Source of the DNA: JBMORL01 sp049322335
GTDB taxonomy: Bacteria > Bacteroidota > Bacteroidia > Flavobacteriales_D > UBA2798
Direction: 5' to 3'
Assembly: GCA_049322335.1 (NCBI GenBank)
Contig: JBMORL010000020.1
Location: 62,001-126,000 of the forward strand
Length of the DNA stretch: 64,000 nt
In this document: piece by piece, positions 1-8,473 of the stretch
Layout of the letters: every line of letters begins with the position of its first letter
Position numbering within the stretch: the stretch's first letter is position 1
Translations under genes and position numbers: made by a program
Notes under the pieces: generated by a model
Told to the model about the DNA's origin: nothing
Databases searched by the model: none
The model's input: the letters and a program-made list of their open reading frames with translations, nothing else

Positions 1-100
1 TATTAGGTTGCTTTAATGATAAATTTTACGATATATTGATTTTGAATTATTTATATGTTTATAAATGTTTTATTTTATTTTACTTTATCAATAATTATCC

Positions 101-108
101 TATCTTCG
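101..108 (+). promoter_or_regulatory. Probable -7 box upstream of the XRE/ImmA gene
   Basis: TATCTTCG matches the Bacteroidota -7 consensus TAnnTTTG with one mismatch, in an AT-rich stretch 55 bases before the start codon at 163. An AGGAG motif at 151-155 lies seven bases before that ATG. This is unusual for this phylum, which rarely uses Shine-Dalgarno pairing, and it supports the start chosen. No clear -33 TTG was seen. Confidence 0.4.
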
Positions 109-162
109 CACAACAAATCCAACACCTTTCGCGTTTTAAACCTATAAACGAGGAGCTAAAGC

Positions 163-1218
163 ATGATACAATTCCCTGAACGATTGTTTGCTGCCCGCAA
201 AATGCGGGGCTGGTCGCTGGAGGAACTTTCTCATCAAATGGGAAAGTATAAGATCAGCGTGCAAGCCCTGAACAAATTCGAAAACGGTGATCTTCCCCTG
301 TCGGAAGAAGTATTGTTTCACCTTTGCGATGCACTGGGAGTAAAACATGATTTTTTTTACCGCACCACCAAAGTGGAAATGGAAAAAGTGAATTTCCGTA
401 AGCTGCAATCATTTCCCGCCAAACTGCAGGATAAGATCATCTATCAAACCCGCGATTTCGTGGAACGCTACCTCGAACTGGAAGACCTGCTGGGTATCTC
501 ACCGAATTTTAATGTGAGAAAATATACAGGCTTTAAAATAAAATCGGCAGAAGACGTGGAAGAAGCCGCTGCCTTTATCCGTAAAGAATGGAAACTGGGA
601 AATGGTCCGCTGTATAATGTAGTGGAAATGCTCGAAGACCAGCACATCAAAGTATTTGAAATGGAAGAAGAAGACGGCTTCCAGGGTATGTCTGCTATTC
701 TTCAGAAAAAAATTGCTGTTATCGTGCTGAATAAAAATCAGCAAATATCCAATACCCGCAAACGATTTACCGCTTTGCATGAACTCGGACATCTTGTAAT
801 GGATATTGACCATCTCTCTGAAAAAACACAGGAAGAATACTGTCACCGTTTCGCGGGGGCCATGCTTATTCCCAAAGAAAAACTGCTGGAGGAAATAGGC
901 AGTCCGAAGCGGACAAAAATTCTGTTGAGCGAATTGGGCCAACTGAAAAAGCAATACGGAATTTCCATTTCAGCATTATTGTTTCGTTTAAGGGATTGTG
1001 GGATCATTTCAGCTACTTTTTGTTATGCGATGATGAACGAAATGCGCAGGCTGGGAATTTTTGAACGCGAACCCGAAGAATATGATTACCGGGGAGAAGA
1101 AAAATCGAACCGTTTTTTGCAATTACTGCTGCGCGGCATTTCGATGGAAGTGATCAGTACCACCAAGGCCGCTTCGCTCAATAACCAGAAGCTGGCGGAA
1201 TTCAGAAAACTCATGTAA
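163..1218 (+). CDS. XRE-family regulator fused to an ImmA/IrrE metallopeptidase domain
   Basis: A 351-residue protein with an N-terminal helix-turn-helix of the XRE type (about residues 1-65) followed by an ImmA/IrrE (COG2856) Zn-peptidase-like domain. The zinc motif HELGH lies at residues 206-210, and a downstream EEYCHRFAGAMLIP stretch is typical of the third-ligand region. Family members relieve repression by cleaving a repressor, or act as antitoxins or regulators in stress and mobile loci. The ATG at 163 has an AGGAG seven bases upstream. The PIN-domain gene starts nine bases after the stop, so the two are probably co-transcribed and form a toxin-antitoxin-like pair. That role is inferred from context; the domain call itself is secure. 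Confidence 0.88.
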   Translation: MIQFPERLFAARKMRGWSLEELSHQMGKYKISVQALNKFENGDLPLSEEVLFHLCDALGVKHDFFYRTTKVEMEKVNFRKLQSFPAKLQDKIIYQTRDFVERYLELEDLLGISPNFNVRKYTGFKIKSAEDVEEAAAFIRKEWKLGNGPLYNVVEMLEDQHIKVFEMEEEDGFQGMSAILQKKIAVIVLNKNQQISNTRKRFTALHELGHLVMDIDHLSEKTQEEYCHRFAGAMLIPKEKLLEEIGSPKRTKILLSELGQLKKQYGISISALLFRLRDCGIISATFCYAMMNEMRRLGIFEREPEEYDYRGEEKSNRFLQLLLRGISMEVISTTKAASLNNQKLAEFRKLM

Positions 1219-1227
1219 TACTTTCGC

Positions 1228-1740
1228 ATGAGGATTGCCATTACCGATGCCAATATTTTTATTGACCTTTTTTACCTGGAAGCGGTGAAACATTTGTTTT
1301 TTATCCGCTGCGAGATCATTACCACCGACCAGGTGATAGCAGAACTGGAGGAAGAACAGGCAGAAAAGTTGTATGCATTTATGCACGAAGGATTACTTAC
1401 GGTAGAATGTATTACAACAGCCGACCGGCAGCGCATGCGTGAACTACGATCATTCAGGGGCTTATCGGAAAGCGACCTTTCTGTAATTTGCCTTGCCGAA
1501 CGATGTGATGCCATAGTGCTTTCGGGAGACGACCTGGTGAGGAAAACCTGCAAAAAAAACCAAATTGAAATTCATGGCATCCTGTGGTGCCTTCACCAAT
1601 TTACGGAAAACGGCCGGATGGAAAAAACACATGCCTGTGAAATGCTGATACAACTAATGAAATTCAATAAACGTTTGCCTTTGCCGGATTGTAAAAGATA
1701 TATTGAAGAAAAATGGGGTGGCAGGATGGAAGAAGAATGA
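1228..1740 (+). CDS. PIN-domain protein, probable RNase partner of the XRE/ImmA regulator
   Basis: A 170-residue protein that begins with a typical PIN strand (ITDANIF, Asp7). Further acidic residues fall where PIN nucleases place metal ligands: Glu39 (VIAELEEE), Asp83 (SESDLSVICLAE) and Asp101/Asp102 (LSGDD). PIN proteins are Mg-dependent RNases, often toxins. The gene follows the XRE/ImmA gene by nine bases, and a TAATACTTTCG motif covers that junction, so a second promoter is possible. A C-terminal segment of about 50 residues after the PIN core is helical by appearance. The fold is confident; the toxin role is inferred. Confidence 0.75.
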   Translation: MRIAITDANIFIDLFYLEAVKHLFFIRCEIITTDQVIAELEEEQAEKLYAFMHEGLLTVECITTADRQRMRELRSFRGLSESDLSVICLAERCDAIVLSGDDLVRKTCKKNQIEIHGILWCLHQFTENGRMEKTHACEMLIQLMKFNKRLPLPDCKRYIEEKWGGRMEEE

Positions 1741-1788
1741 TTTTTACAATCTGCCTGTCAAAAATAAATATCGTTACAGGCCGCAAAT

Positions 1789-1820
1789 AAAAAAACACAG
1801 GTGTGCGAACACACCTGCGT
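1789..1820 (-). terminator. Strong rho-independent terminator with a TTCG loop
   Basis: On the minus strand, CAGGTGTG-TTCG-CACACCTG forms a perfect 8-bp stem with a tetraloop, followed by seven T residues. On the plus strand the same hairpin is followed by TTTT, so it may also end the XRE/ImmA-PIN transcript. Confidence 0.8.
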
Positions 1821-1898
1821 TTTCGGAATGGTTGCGGACTTTCACACCTTTCAGTATTTATATCCGTAATATGCCTTTCTTAATTAAATGTGAGCTAC

Positions 1899-1945
1899 AA
1901 AAAAACGGTTTTTTAACCCGCCTTCGGGTTTTGAAGTTTAACCGT
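1899..1945 (-). terminator. Nested hairpin terminator, first terminator of the candidate RNA
   Basis: On the minus strand an outer ACGGTT/AACCGT stem encloses an AACCCG-AAGG-CGGGTT hairpin, and the structure is followed by seven T residues. It fits an intrinsic terminator for transcripts reading from 2285 downward. Confidence 0.6.
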
Positions 1946-2290
1946 CTTTTATAATGGGTATGTCTTCTTCAACCGGAACATACAGGTTGCCCTTGTATGC
2001 CGCAACTTTCGCTACCTTCGGACGGGTAAAGATTACATCAAAAAGACATAACCTCCCCGCGCCTGTTTTGCACCTGCCAACTTTCTTTTCACAATTCATC
2101 ATAGTGTTACCTGCGACAAATCCTCCGGACAAGCAGGTAAACCTGCCTGCCTGATACGAACCGGACTTTCACCTTTTCGTATATCAGTTTGCACTGCCTT
2201 TGAGCCTGCCGGTTTTACCGGGCTTTTTACCACCCTTATTGTCCGGCTTAACCAATGCGTAAAGAACGTTGTTGTTTAACTAAGACGTTA

Positions 2291-2298
2291 CAAATGTA
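2291..2298 (-). promoter_or_regulatory. Bacteroidota -7 box (TACATTTG) of the candidate RNA
   Basis: An exact TAnnTTTG match on the minus strand, between the end of the gene at 2389 and the structured region. The predicted start of transcription is near 2285. Confidence 0.4.
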
Positions 2299-2388
2299 TA
2301 ACTTCTGTATACCCGTTACCGTGACTTCGCGCATACCTGCCTGTGATTGATGGCATTCTTTAAAAAAAAGTAAAGATCAGCGCTTCGT

Positions 2389-2946
2389 TCATTTATCATC
2401 TCCTGATTCCTCATACAACCTCCATCCCCACTCTCCCTTTCTCATCACATACGATTTTTGTTTTCCTTTTTTATCATATAAATGACAAAACCAGGTGAAA
2501 GGCTCATTATTGTAATGTTGTAAATAATTAAAATACTGCTGCAATTTTCCGGATGAGTTGTATTCTTTGCAGGAAATATATTCACCGTTTTTTAACAGAT
2601 GCTCTGAACGGGCCACTCCTTTTTCATCTTTCCATATAAAGGTTCCGTTGAGCAATTTGTTTCCCGCAAAACCGGAAGAATCAGCTGAACGCATTTCCAG
2701 CGTCCACCCTTTTCTTCCACAGGGCCCCATGGGATAAACGTTGACGCCATGATCGTAATACGTATGCCGGATGTAAATTGCTTTGCTGCTATCAGAAACT
2801 TCTGCCCACTGTTCATCCAGGTATACTTTCCATTTTCCGTGTTTTTTACCGTTATCGTCATAACCATTCATCGTTGTATCCGTTTGAGGAAAAACGGGAA
2901 AGACTGATGCCAGCAGCAGGATGTTAATCAGAATATATTCTTTCAT
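2389..2946 (-). CDS. Secreted hypothetical protein with MORN-like repeats
   Basis: A 185-residue protein with a signal peptide (MKEYILINILLLASVFPVFPQ). The mature part holds short repeats such as GYDDNGKKHGKWKVYL and GTFIWKDEKG, which resemble the MORN-variant 'G.w..y...G' repeats common in Bacteroidota periplasmic proteins. No catalytic motif was seen. It is transcribed away from the MarR gene and is followed downstream by the candidate RNA on the same strand. Function unknown. Confidence 0.65.
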   Translation of the reverse strand: MKEYILINILLLASVFPVFPQTDTTMNGYDDNGKKHGKWKVYLDEQWAEVSDSSKAIYIRHTYYDHGVNVYPMGPCGRKGWTLEMRSADSSGFAGNKLLNGTFIWKDEKGVARSEHLLKNGEYISCKEYNSSGKLQQYFNYLQHYNNEPFTWFCHLYDKKGKQKSYVMRKGEWGWRLYEESGDDK

Positions 2947-3104
2947 AGCTAACGATTTAATAGTTAATGGTGCACCTGTAAAAAAGTAACCCTGTTTTCT
3001 TACCGCCTATCCCTCTTTTTTCCCGGAAACGGCTCCGGAACATCCGCATAAGGGGCGTTTTTGCCGCTCACCCATTTTAACTTTCTTTTTTCGGGGGTTC
3101 AGCG

Positions 3105-3112
3105 TATATTTG
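3105..3112 (+). promoter_or_regulatory. -7 box (TATATTTG) of the marR-DUF5916 operon
   Basis: An exact TAnnTTTG match 31 bases before the MarR start codon at 3144. Confidence 0.5.
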
Positions 3113-3143
3113 ATAAAGCAATAATTGTTAAAGCAACTAATTT

Positions 3144-3575
3144 ATGAAAGACACTGGCCTCGAAAATCTTTACATCTTCCTGGCCGAGAAGATGGTGAAG
3201 AACTATAAGCAAGGCTCGCAAAATATATTAAATGAACTGAAAACGGGAATTACCGTTGACCAGTGGGTGGTGCTGAAATACATCAGCGAAAACGATGGGG
3301 CGAACCAGGTGGACATAGCCAGGTCATCCGCCAAGGACGCCCCAACCACTACCCGAATCATCGATCAGCTGGTGCGTAAAAAACTCGTACAGCGAAAAGC
3401 CGATGCCAGCGACCGCAGGAAGTTTAAAGTAATGATGACTCAAAAAGGAGAAACGCTGGAAAAAAAAATAGTTCCGCATATTCTTAAGCACCGGCAAAAC
3501 GTGATCAAAGGAATTAAAAACAATGAACTGAATGCTTTGGTAAAAACACTCAAAAAAATGATAAACAATCTGTAA
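3144..3575 (+). CDS. MarR-family transcriptional regulator
   Basis: A 143-residue protein with the MarR winged-helix layout: an N-terminal dimerisation helix, the QWVVLKYISENDGANQVDIA helix-turn-helix, the recognition helix near TTTRIIDQLVRKKLVQR, and the DRRKFKVMMTQKG wing (the DxR signature). These proteins are dimeric repressors or activators that respond to small ligands or oxidants. The DUF5916 gene begins 13 bases after its stop on the same strand, so the two probably form an operon. That makes the outer-membrane protein a likely target or co-regulated partner. Confidence 0.9.
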   Translation: MKDTGLENLYIFLAEKMVKNYKQGSQNILNELKTGITVDQWVVLKYISENDGANQVDIARSSAKDAPTTTRIIDQLVRKKLVQRKADASDRRKFKVMMTQKGETLEKKIVPHILKHRQNVIKGIKNNELNALVKTLKKMINNL

Positions 3576-3588
3576 TACGATTTTATAC

Positions 3589-6042
3589 ATGCGTTGTCTT
3601 TCTGTCATATTTTTATTTCTTTTTTCTATTTGCAGTTATTCTCAAATGGATACCAATAAAATCTGTCATGCCGTAAGAACAACTATTTCTCCCGAGATTG
3701 ACGGAGTGCTTGAACCTTCGGTGTGGAGCAAAGCCATTCCTGTGAGCGATTTTACCATGTATCGTCCCATTGAAGGCGCAAAACCCACTATGAAAACAGA
3801 AGTATCGGTTTTGTATGACGATAATGCGCTTTATGTGGGAGCGATGATGTATGATTCTCATCCGGATAGTATTCTCCATGAACTCGGAGTAAGAGATGAT
3901 GAATTAAATGCTGATCTTTTTCGTTTTGTTATAGATCCGTATAATATCCGGCAGGACGCTTTTGAATTTGCTGTTTTTGCTTCGGGCGTACAACAGGATT
4001 TTCGTTTCAGCGATTACACCTATAACGCGGTATGGGCAAGTGAAGTAAAAATAACAGAACAAGGATGGTGCGTGGAAATGATGATTCCCTACTCTGCTTT
4101 GCGATTTCCCGAAACACCGGTTCAAAAATGGGCCATGCAGGCCACAAGAACGGTAAGAAGAACAAGAGAATTTGACCAATGGGCTTTAACGCCATCCGGA
4201 GTAGCCAACGGACTTTTTTACTGGGGAACACTGGAAGGAATGGAAAATATTAAAACTCCTGTACGGCTTTCTCTTCTTCCTTATATTTCCACTTATGCTT
4301 CACGAACGCCTGATCCGGCCGATCCGCAGAAAAGTGAAAACTCATTTACCTATAAAATAGGTGCCGATCTTCGCTACGGCCTCAGCGATCATTTTACGTT
4401 AGACATGACCCTGTTGCCTGACTTTGGGCAGGTGCAATCGGATAAAAAAGTAAAAAACATTACTTTCCAGGAAGTGATGTATGATGAATACAGGCAATTT
4501 TTCAAAGAAGGAACCGACCTGTTCTCGAAAAACAATTTATTCTATTCACGGAGAATAGGAAAAACGCCCGCGCTATATTATTCCGTTTCCTCTATGCTGA
4601 ATGAAAACGAAAGCATTGTTTCCAATCCTTCATCAACAAGACTTATGAATGCCATTAAATTATCAGGCCGAACAGCTAACGGCCTTGGGATTGGTGTATT
4701 TAATGCTATTACCGGTGAAATGAATGCTGTTGTTAAAGACTCAACCGGTGAAGAAAGAAAAATAATGACCGAGCCGCTGACCAATTACAATATTTTTGTG
4801 TTAGACAAACAACTGAAAAATAATTCGAGTATCTGGTTCATCAATACCAATACCCTGCGCAACGAAGAATGGAAAGATGCGAATGTAAGCGGAACAGGAT
4901 TTTCAATTGCTTTATTTGAAAACAAATATGCCACTGACGGATCGCTTACTCTCAGCCAGGAATTTGAACCCAACGATACCATTGCGGAAGAAACGGATGT
5001 TACGCTGGGATACAAATATTTTATCGGTTTCAGAAAGACCACCGGAAAAATACAATATGGTTTCAGCCGAACAGAACTTAATGATACCTACAACCAAACC
5101 GATCTCGGCCCATTTACAGCTGTAAATTATGAAAATAACCGGGCTTACATCACACACCAGGTATTTCAACCCTGGAAAATATTCAGAAGTATGTACAACG
5201 AGCTGAGCATTGACTACAGCCGGAATTACCTGACGAAAAAAAATACAGGTGTTTCCATCAACGGATCACTCAATCCGGTATTTATGAGTTTTCATTCTAT
5301 CTCGATAGGGGCAGGCGGAACACCGGTGATCGCTTATGATTTTAATGAACCCAGAATTCCGGGGCGGTATAATAAAACCAAACGCTATTGGTATGTTTAT
5401 TCGGGTTTTTCTTCCGATTCAAGAAAAAAATTACAGGCAGAATTATCTTTTACCATCAGTAATTTTATAGACGAATTTAAAGCAGAAGGATATACTCCAT
5501 CTGCTGCATTGCGTTATCGTTTCAGTGATAAATTTACTTTGCGTTGGTCCGGTAATTATAATTACGATCCCTATAATTTTGGCGCGGCCGACTGGTACAG
5601 TATCCCCGATACCATTATTTTCGGAATAAGGAAAATGCATACGTATGAAAACTCACTCTATGGCCGTTATATTTTCACCAACAACATGGCGCTTACATTA
5701 AATGCACGGCATTATTGGACTACGGTAGACTATCGGCACTATTTTACGCTTGAAGAAGATGGTAATGCGATAGAAAATACCAGTTACAATTACAACAATA
5801 ACCTCAGCTACAATTTTGTGAGTATTGATCTTATCTATTCCTGGCAATTTGCTCCCGGAAGTATTTTTTCGGTGGGTTATAAAAACATTATTGAAAAACA
5901 AGACATGGATATTATTTACCGTTTCGGAAAAAATTTCAATGAAACGATCAGCTCTCCGCAAACCAATACGGTTTCACTAAAACTGATCTATTATTTCGAT
6001 TACCTGTATCTGAAAAGGCTGGGGAAGAAAAATGAGGCGTAA
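3589..6042 (+). CDS. DUF5916 outer-membrane protein with N-terminal CBM9-like domain
   Basis: An 817-residue protein with a signal peptide (MRCLSVIFLFLFSICSYSQ). Residues about 25-200 resemble the family-9 carbohydrate-binding fold that opens DUF5916 proteins (EIDGVLEPSVWSKA; later FEFAVFASGVQQD). The remainder is rich in alternating aromatic beta strands ending in aromatics, as in a barrel. The conserved GADLRYGLSDHFTLDMTLLP and QFFKEGTDLF segments are hallmarks of DUF5916. Members are widespread in Bacteroidota and of uncertain function; substrate binding or transport at the outer membrane is an inference. It lies downstream of marR in the same transcript. Confidence 0.82.
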   Translation: MRCLSVIFLFLFSICSYSQMDTNKICHAVRTTISPEIDGVLEPSVWSKAIPVSDFTMYRPIEGAKPTMKTEVSVLYDDNALYVGAMMYDSHPDSILHELGVRDDELNADLFRFVIDPYNIRQDAFEFAVFASGVQQDFRFSDYTYNAVWASEVKITEQGWCVEMMIPYSALRFPETPVQKWAMQATRTVRRTREFDQWALTPSGVANGLFYWGTLEGMENIKTPVRLSLLPYISTYASRTPDPADPQKSENSFTYKIGADLRYGLSDHFTLDMTLLPDFGQVQSDKKVKNITFQEVMYDEYRQFFKEGTDLFSKNNLFYSRRIGKTPALYYSVSSMLNENESIVSNPSSTRLMNAIKLSGRTANGLGIGVFNAITGEMNAVVKDSTGEERKIMTEPLTNYNIFVLDKQLKNNSSIWFINTNTLRNEEWKDANVSGTGFSIALFENKYATDGSLTLSQEFEPNDTIAEETDVTLGYKYFIGFRKTTGKIQYGFSRTELNDTYNQTDLGPFTAVNYENNRAYITHQVFQPWKIFRSMYNELSIDYSRNYLTKKNTGVSINGSLNPVFMSFHSISIGAGGTPVIAYDFNEPRIPGRYNKTKRYWYVYSGFSSDSRKKLQAELSFTISNFIDEFKAEGYTPSAALRYRFSDKFTLRWSGNYNYDPYNFGAADWYSIPDTIIFGIRKMHTYENSLYGRYIFTNNMALTLNARHYWTTVDYRHYFTLEEDGNAIENTSYNYNNNLSYNFVSIDLIYSWQFAPGSIFSVGYKNIIEKQDMDIIYRFGKNFNETISSPQTNTVSLKLIYYFDYLYLKRLGKKNEA

Positions 6043-6046
6043 TAGC

Positions 6047-6070
6047 AATTCCATTTTACTAACAGGAATT
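6047..6070. terminator. Weak hairpin between convergent genes
   Basis: AATTCC at 6047-6052 pairs with GGAATT at 6065-6070, followed on the plus strand by ATTCTTTT. It lies in the 26-base gap between converging genes and could end both transcripts. The stem is short. Confidence 0.3.
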
Positions 6071-7445
6071 ATTCTTTTACCAATACTATCTTATTGCAAT
6101 ACCCATTTCCGGAAACAACCGCAACATAAGCTCCGGATAAATAATTTTTTCCAAATGATTTTTTTCCTGAAGGAATAGTTTCAATTAACTTTCCGGTTAT
6201 ATCATAAACAAAAACAGATATATTTTCTTTTGTCTCAATAAAAAATTCTTCCCCGGAAGGATTGGGGAAAATTTTCAACATTACGCTTTCAGTTTTCTCT
6301 TCCGCCCCTGTTGGCCCGGAACAAACAATATTAGCGGATAAAAAATTCTGCGGAAACGAAGGGAGGCTTAATGCCCCATTATATCCCATAAAATTCGGAT
6401 CAAGGTCAATGGCATTATCGGCATAATTGCACGCAAATCCCGGTGAATCGGGAGCGCCTATCACACCCACATAAGAACTGACGAACGATCGCGAAACATA
6501 TATTTTTTTATCGGGACCGATTTGTAATCCATACAAGTCGGAAGTAATGCTTAACGGAACTTTAGAAGCCAGTATGGTAGACTGAATACCGGATGTAATA
6601 TTAAACTGGGCAAGTGTAACCGTAACATCATAACCTGTTGTATAAAGAAATTCTGAAGAAGGAGAAAATTCCACGCCATATACATTGTCTCCATGTAACA
6701 ACGTAATGGGAGTAGACACCATTCCTGTATTCAGGTCGAAATCGAACAACTCTACTGTTTTCTGGTAACCGATAGCCACAGCTATTTTATCCCCGCACAT
6801 ATTGAATTTCATTTGTCCATAGCAATTCTGAAACGTAGTAGTGCTATGAACAGTTCCGGCCATTGAAACAACCGGTGGCTGAAGTCCGGAAGACGTTAGA
6901 AGATAAGCATAAAATTCATTACTGCCCCATTTGTGGGTAACGATCCAATACTGGTTATTGCCACGGTCTTTGATCGCACATATTTTTTCTGTTACGCTGT
7001 CGGTGAGAAGAATATTTTTTGCCCCGGTAACATCGCCCTGTCCGCCATTGAGCACCATATCCACGATAGAATAGCGAAAACCATTGGCGCCACCGTCTGC
7101 CGCTGCCGTAAACACATAATATTGCATGGCGTTGGCCGGGTTGGGAACAATCAATGCCGACTGTGTAGTGGAAACATCTCCCATCAGTCCGCTGCCATTA
7201 GGCATTATTGTGTGTGTACTGTCGTATATGTCAACACCGTTAGTATAAAAAAGAAGTTGGCCGGATGCGGTGGAAACAGAAGCGGTGCCTTCTGTGGTAG
7301 TCATCGGGCCATTGACGGCAACGGGCGCCCCTCCCGAAAAATCGAGGCCGGCATAGGTACCGAAATACCAGTGATTCGCTTCATTCTGCGCCCCAAGGTA
7401 CCCACCTAAAACGATCCCTGGTAAAAGAAAAAATATTTTTTTCAT
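6069..7445 (-). CDS. T9SS type A cargo protein with beta-propeller-like domain
   Basis: The start is placed at the ATG at 7445 (MKKIFFLLPGIVLGG), which gives a proper signal peptide; an upstream ATG at 7499 would put 18 unlikely residues before it. The mature protein starts NHWYFGTYAGLDFSGG, a pattern seen in Bacteroidota surface proteins with a seven-bladed propeller, and has repeated blades up to about residue 370. The last 75 residues (IFPNPSGEEFFIE...YVAVVSG...IVLVKE) are a type A T9SS sorting domain, which directs passage through the outer membrane and anchoring. Substrate and partner unknown. Confidence 0.8.
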   Translation of the reverse strand: MKKIFFLLPGIVLGGYLGAQNEANHWYFGTYAGLDFSGGAPVAVNGPMTTTEGTASVSTASGQLLFYTNGVDIYDSTHTIMPNGSGLMGDVSTTQSALIVPNPANAMQYYVFTAAADGGANGFRYSIVDMVLNGGQGDVTGAKNILLTDSVTEKICAIKDRGNNQYWIVTHKWGSNEFYAYLLTSSGLQPPVVSMAGTVHSTTTFQNCYGQMKFNMCGDKIAVAIGYQKTVELFDFDLNTGMVSTPITLLHGDNVYGVEFSPSSEFLYTTGYDVTVTLAQFNITSGIQSTILASKVPLSITSDLYGLQIGPDKKIYVSRSFVSSYVGVIGAPDSPGFACNYADNAIDLDPNFMGYNGALSLPSFPQNFLSANIVCSGPTGAEEKTESVMLKIFPNPSGEEFFIETKENISVFVYDITGKLIETIPSGKKSFGKNYLSGAYVAVVSGNGYCNKIVLVKE

Positions 7446-7569
7446 AGCCGTGTTTTTCGTGATGATCAAATTTAACGATTTCCCGGTTGACATTAACAAG
7501 GTATCCGGTTTTTAACACATAATTCGTGCTGAGAGGTTTATAAACGTATATTTCCTGCTATATTTATAC

Positions 7570-8469
7570 ATGCAATTCGGAAAAGTCGATACCAAAACAT
7601 TATCCAAAACAGATCTTTCGTTGCCGGCAGATAAAAAACAAACCTCAGCGGTACTATCTTCTTCCGGGAAAAATGAAACGGAATTTTTTGTCGGTTGTGC
7701 CAAATGGGGCCGTCCGGATTGGGTGGGAAAAATCTACCCAAGGGGAACCAAAGCCGGTGATTTCCTGGATGCGTATGCACGGCAATTCAACTGTATTGAG
7801 TTCAATGCGATTTATTACCGGCTTCCCACCAAACAGGAAGTGCAGAAATGGAAGAAGAAAGCGGGAAGTAATTTTAAGTTCTGCCCAAAATTTACGGATG
7901 TGATCACGCATGTAAAGCGGTTAAAAAATGCATCGGTTGAAGTGGATGCGTTTCTTGAAATACTATATGAATTCGGTGACCAGCTGGGTCCTGTATTTTT
8001 AATGCCACATCCGCAGATGGGTGCCAAACATGCAGAAACCATTTTACAATTTCTGGATGCATTGCCAAAAGACATAGATGTGTTTACGGAGTTTCGCCAT
8101 GAAGAATGGTATACAAAACCACATTTCGAAACCATGTTTACCGACCTGGAAAAAAGAAAACAGGGAGTGGTGATTACCGATGCAGCCGGAAGAAGGGATT
8201 GTGTGCACATGCGCTTAACTACTCCCGAAGCTTTTATCAGGTTTGTAGGAAACAGTCTGCATAAAACTGATTATATCCGTATTGACGAATGGGTAACGCG
8301 CATTGCAAAATGGAAAAAACAGGGATTGAAAAAATGTTATTTCTTCATGCACCAGCATGAGGAATTGTATTCTCCTGAATTATGTAAATATCTCATTGAG
8401 CAACTCAACAAAAAATGCGGGGCCGGTATTAAAGTTCCACAATTTGTAAATGATGGTAAACTATTCTGA
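7570..8469 (+). CDS. DUF72 family protein (YecE-like)
   Basis: A 299-residue protein matching DUF72, a TIM-barrel-like family of unknown activity. Diagnostic stretches are FFVGCAKWGRPDWVGKIYP near the start, FNCIEFNAIYYRLPT, and the C-terminal YFFMHQHEE segment. It carries about 40 residues before the usual family start (KVDTKTLSKTDLSLPAD...), so the start at 7570 could be too early, although a TATATTTA box sits just before it. The next gene begins four bases after its stop, which suggests co-transcription. Confidence 0.85.
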   Translation: MQFGKVDTKTLSKTDLSLPADKKQTSAVLSSSGKNETEFFVGCAKWGRPDWVGKIYPRGTKAGDFLDAYARQFNCIEFNAIYYRLPTKQEVQKWKKKAGSNFKFCPKFTDVITHVKRLKNASVEVDAFLEILYEFGDQLGPVFLMPHPQMGAKHAETILQFLDALPKDIDVFTEFRHEEWYTKPHFETMFTDLEKRKQGVVITDAAGRRDCVHMRLTTPEAFIRFVGNSLHKTDYIRIDEWVTRIAKWKKQGLKKCYFFMHQHEELYSPELCKYLIEQLNKKCGAGIKVPQFVNDGKLF

Positions 8470-8473
8470 TGGT

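Larger units (their letters stand above)
1786..2285 (-). ncRNA. Candidate structured non-coding RNA, family not recognised
   Basis: The minus strand holds no convincing protein here but has an intrinsic transcription unit: a TACATTTG -7 box at 2298-2291 and two terminators (1945-1899 and 1820-1789). In between, several hairpins can be drawn: GCAGGT-TT-ACCTGC, a long CTGATATACGAA/TTCGTATCAG stem enclosing GGTGAAAGTCC, a GTAGC-GAAA-GTTGC stem and a stem closed by GCAA, the last two with GNRA loops. A related GGTGTGAAAGTCCGCA motif recurs between the two terminators. Expected RNA length is about 390 nt to the first terminator or 500 nt to the second. It could be a relic of a group II intron or of an IscB-associated RNA, or a new RNA. 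It lacks the conserved 3' segment expected of RNase P RNA. Confidence 0.4.

Noticed and set aside
1938..2132. 64-codon minus-strand frame in the gene-free region (ends with VPVEEDIPIIKDG)
   Set aside because: It lies in the candidate structured RNA and overlaps its hairpins. I found no family resemblance and could not match it to the IscB N terminus. A short protein cannot be excluded.
2150..2190. Possible domain V of a group II intron
   Set aside because: The stem around GGTGAAAGTCC lacks the conserved lower-helix AGC triad pairing and no intron boundary was found; kept only as a remote possibility for the whole region.
2141..2250. Possible RNase P RNA, because of GAAAGTCCGG and TCCGGCTTA-like words
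   Set aside because: The two words are on opposite strands and the other conserved blocks are absent, so the full RNA cannot be drawn.
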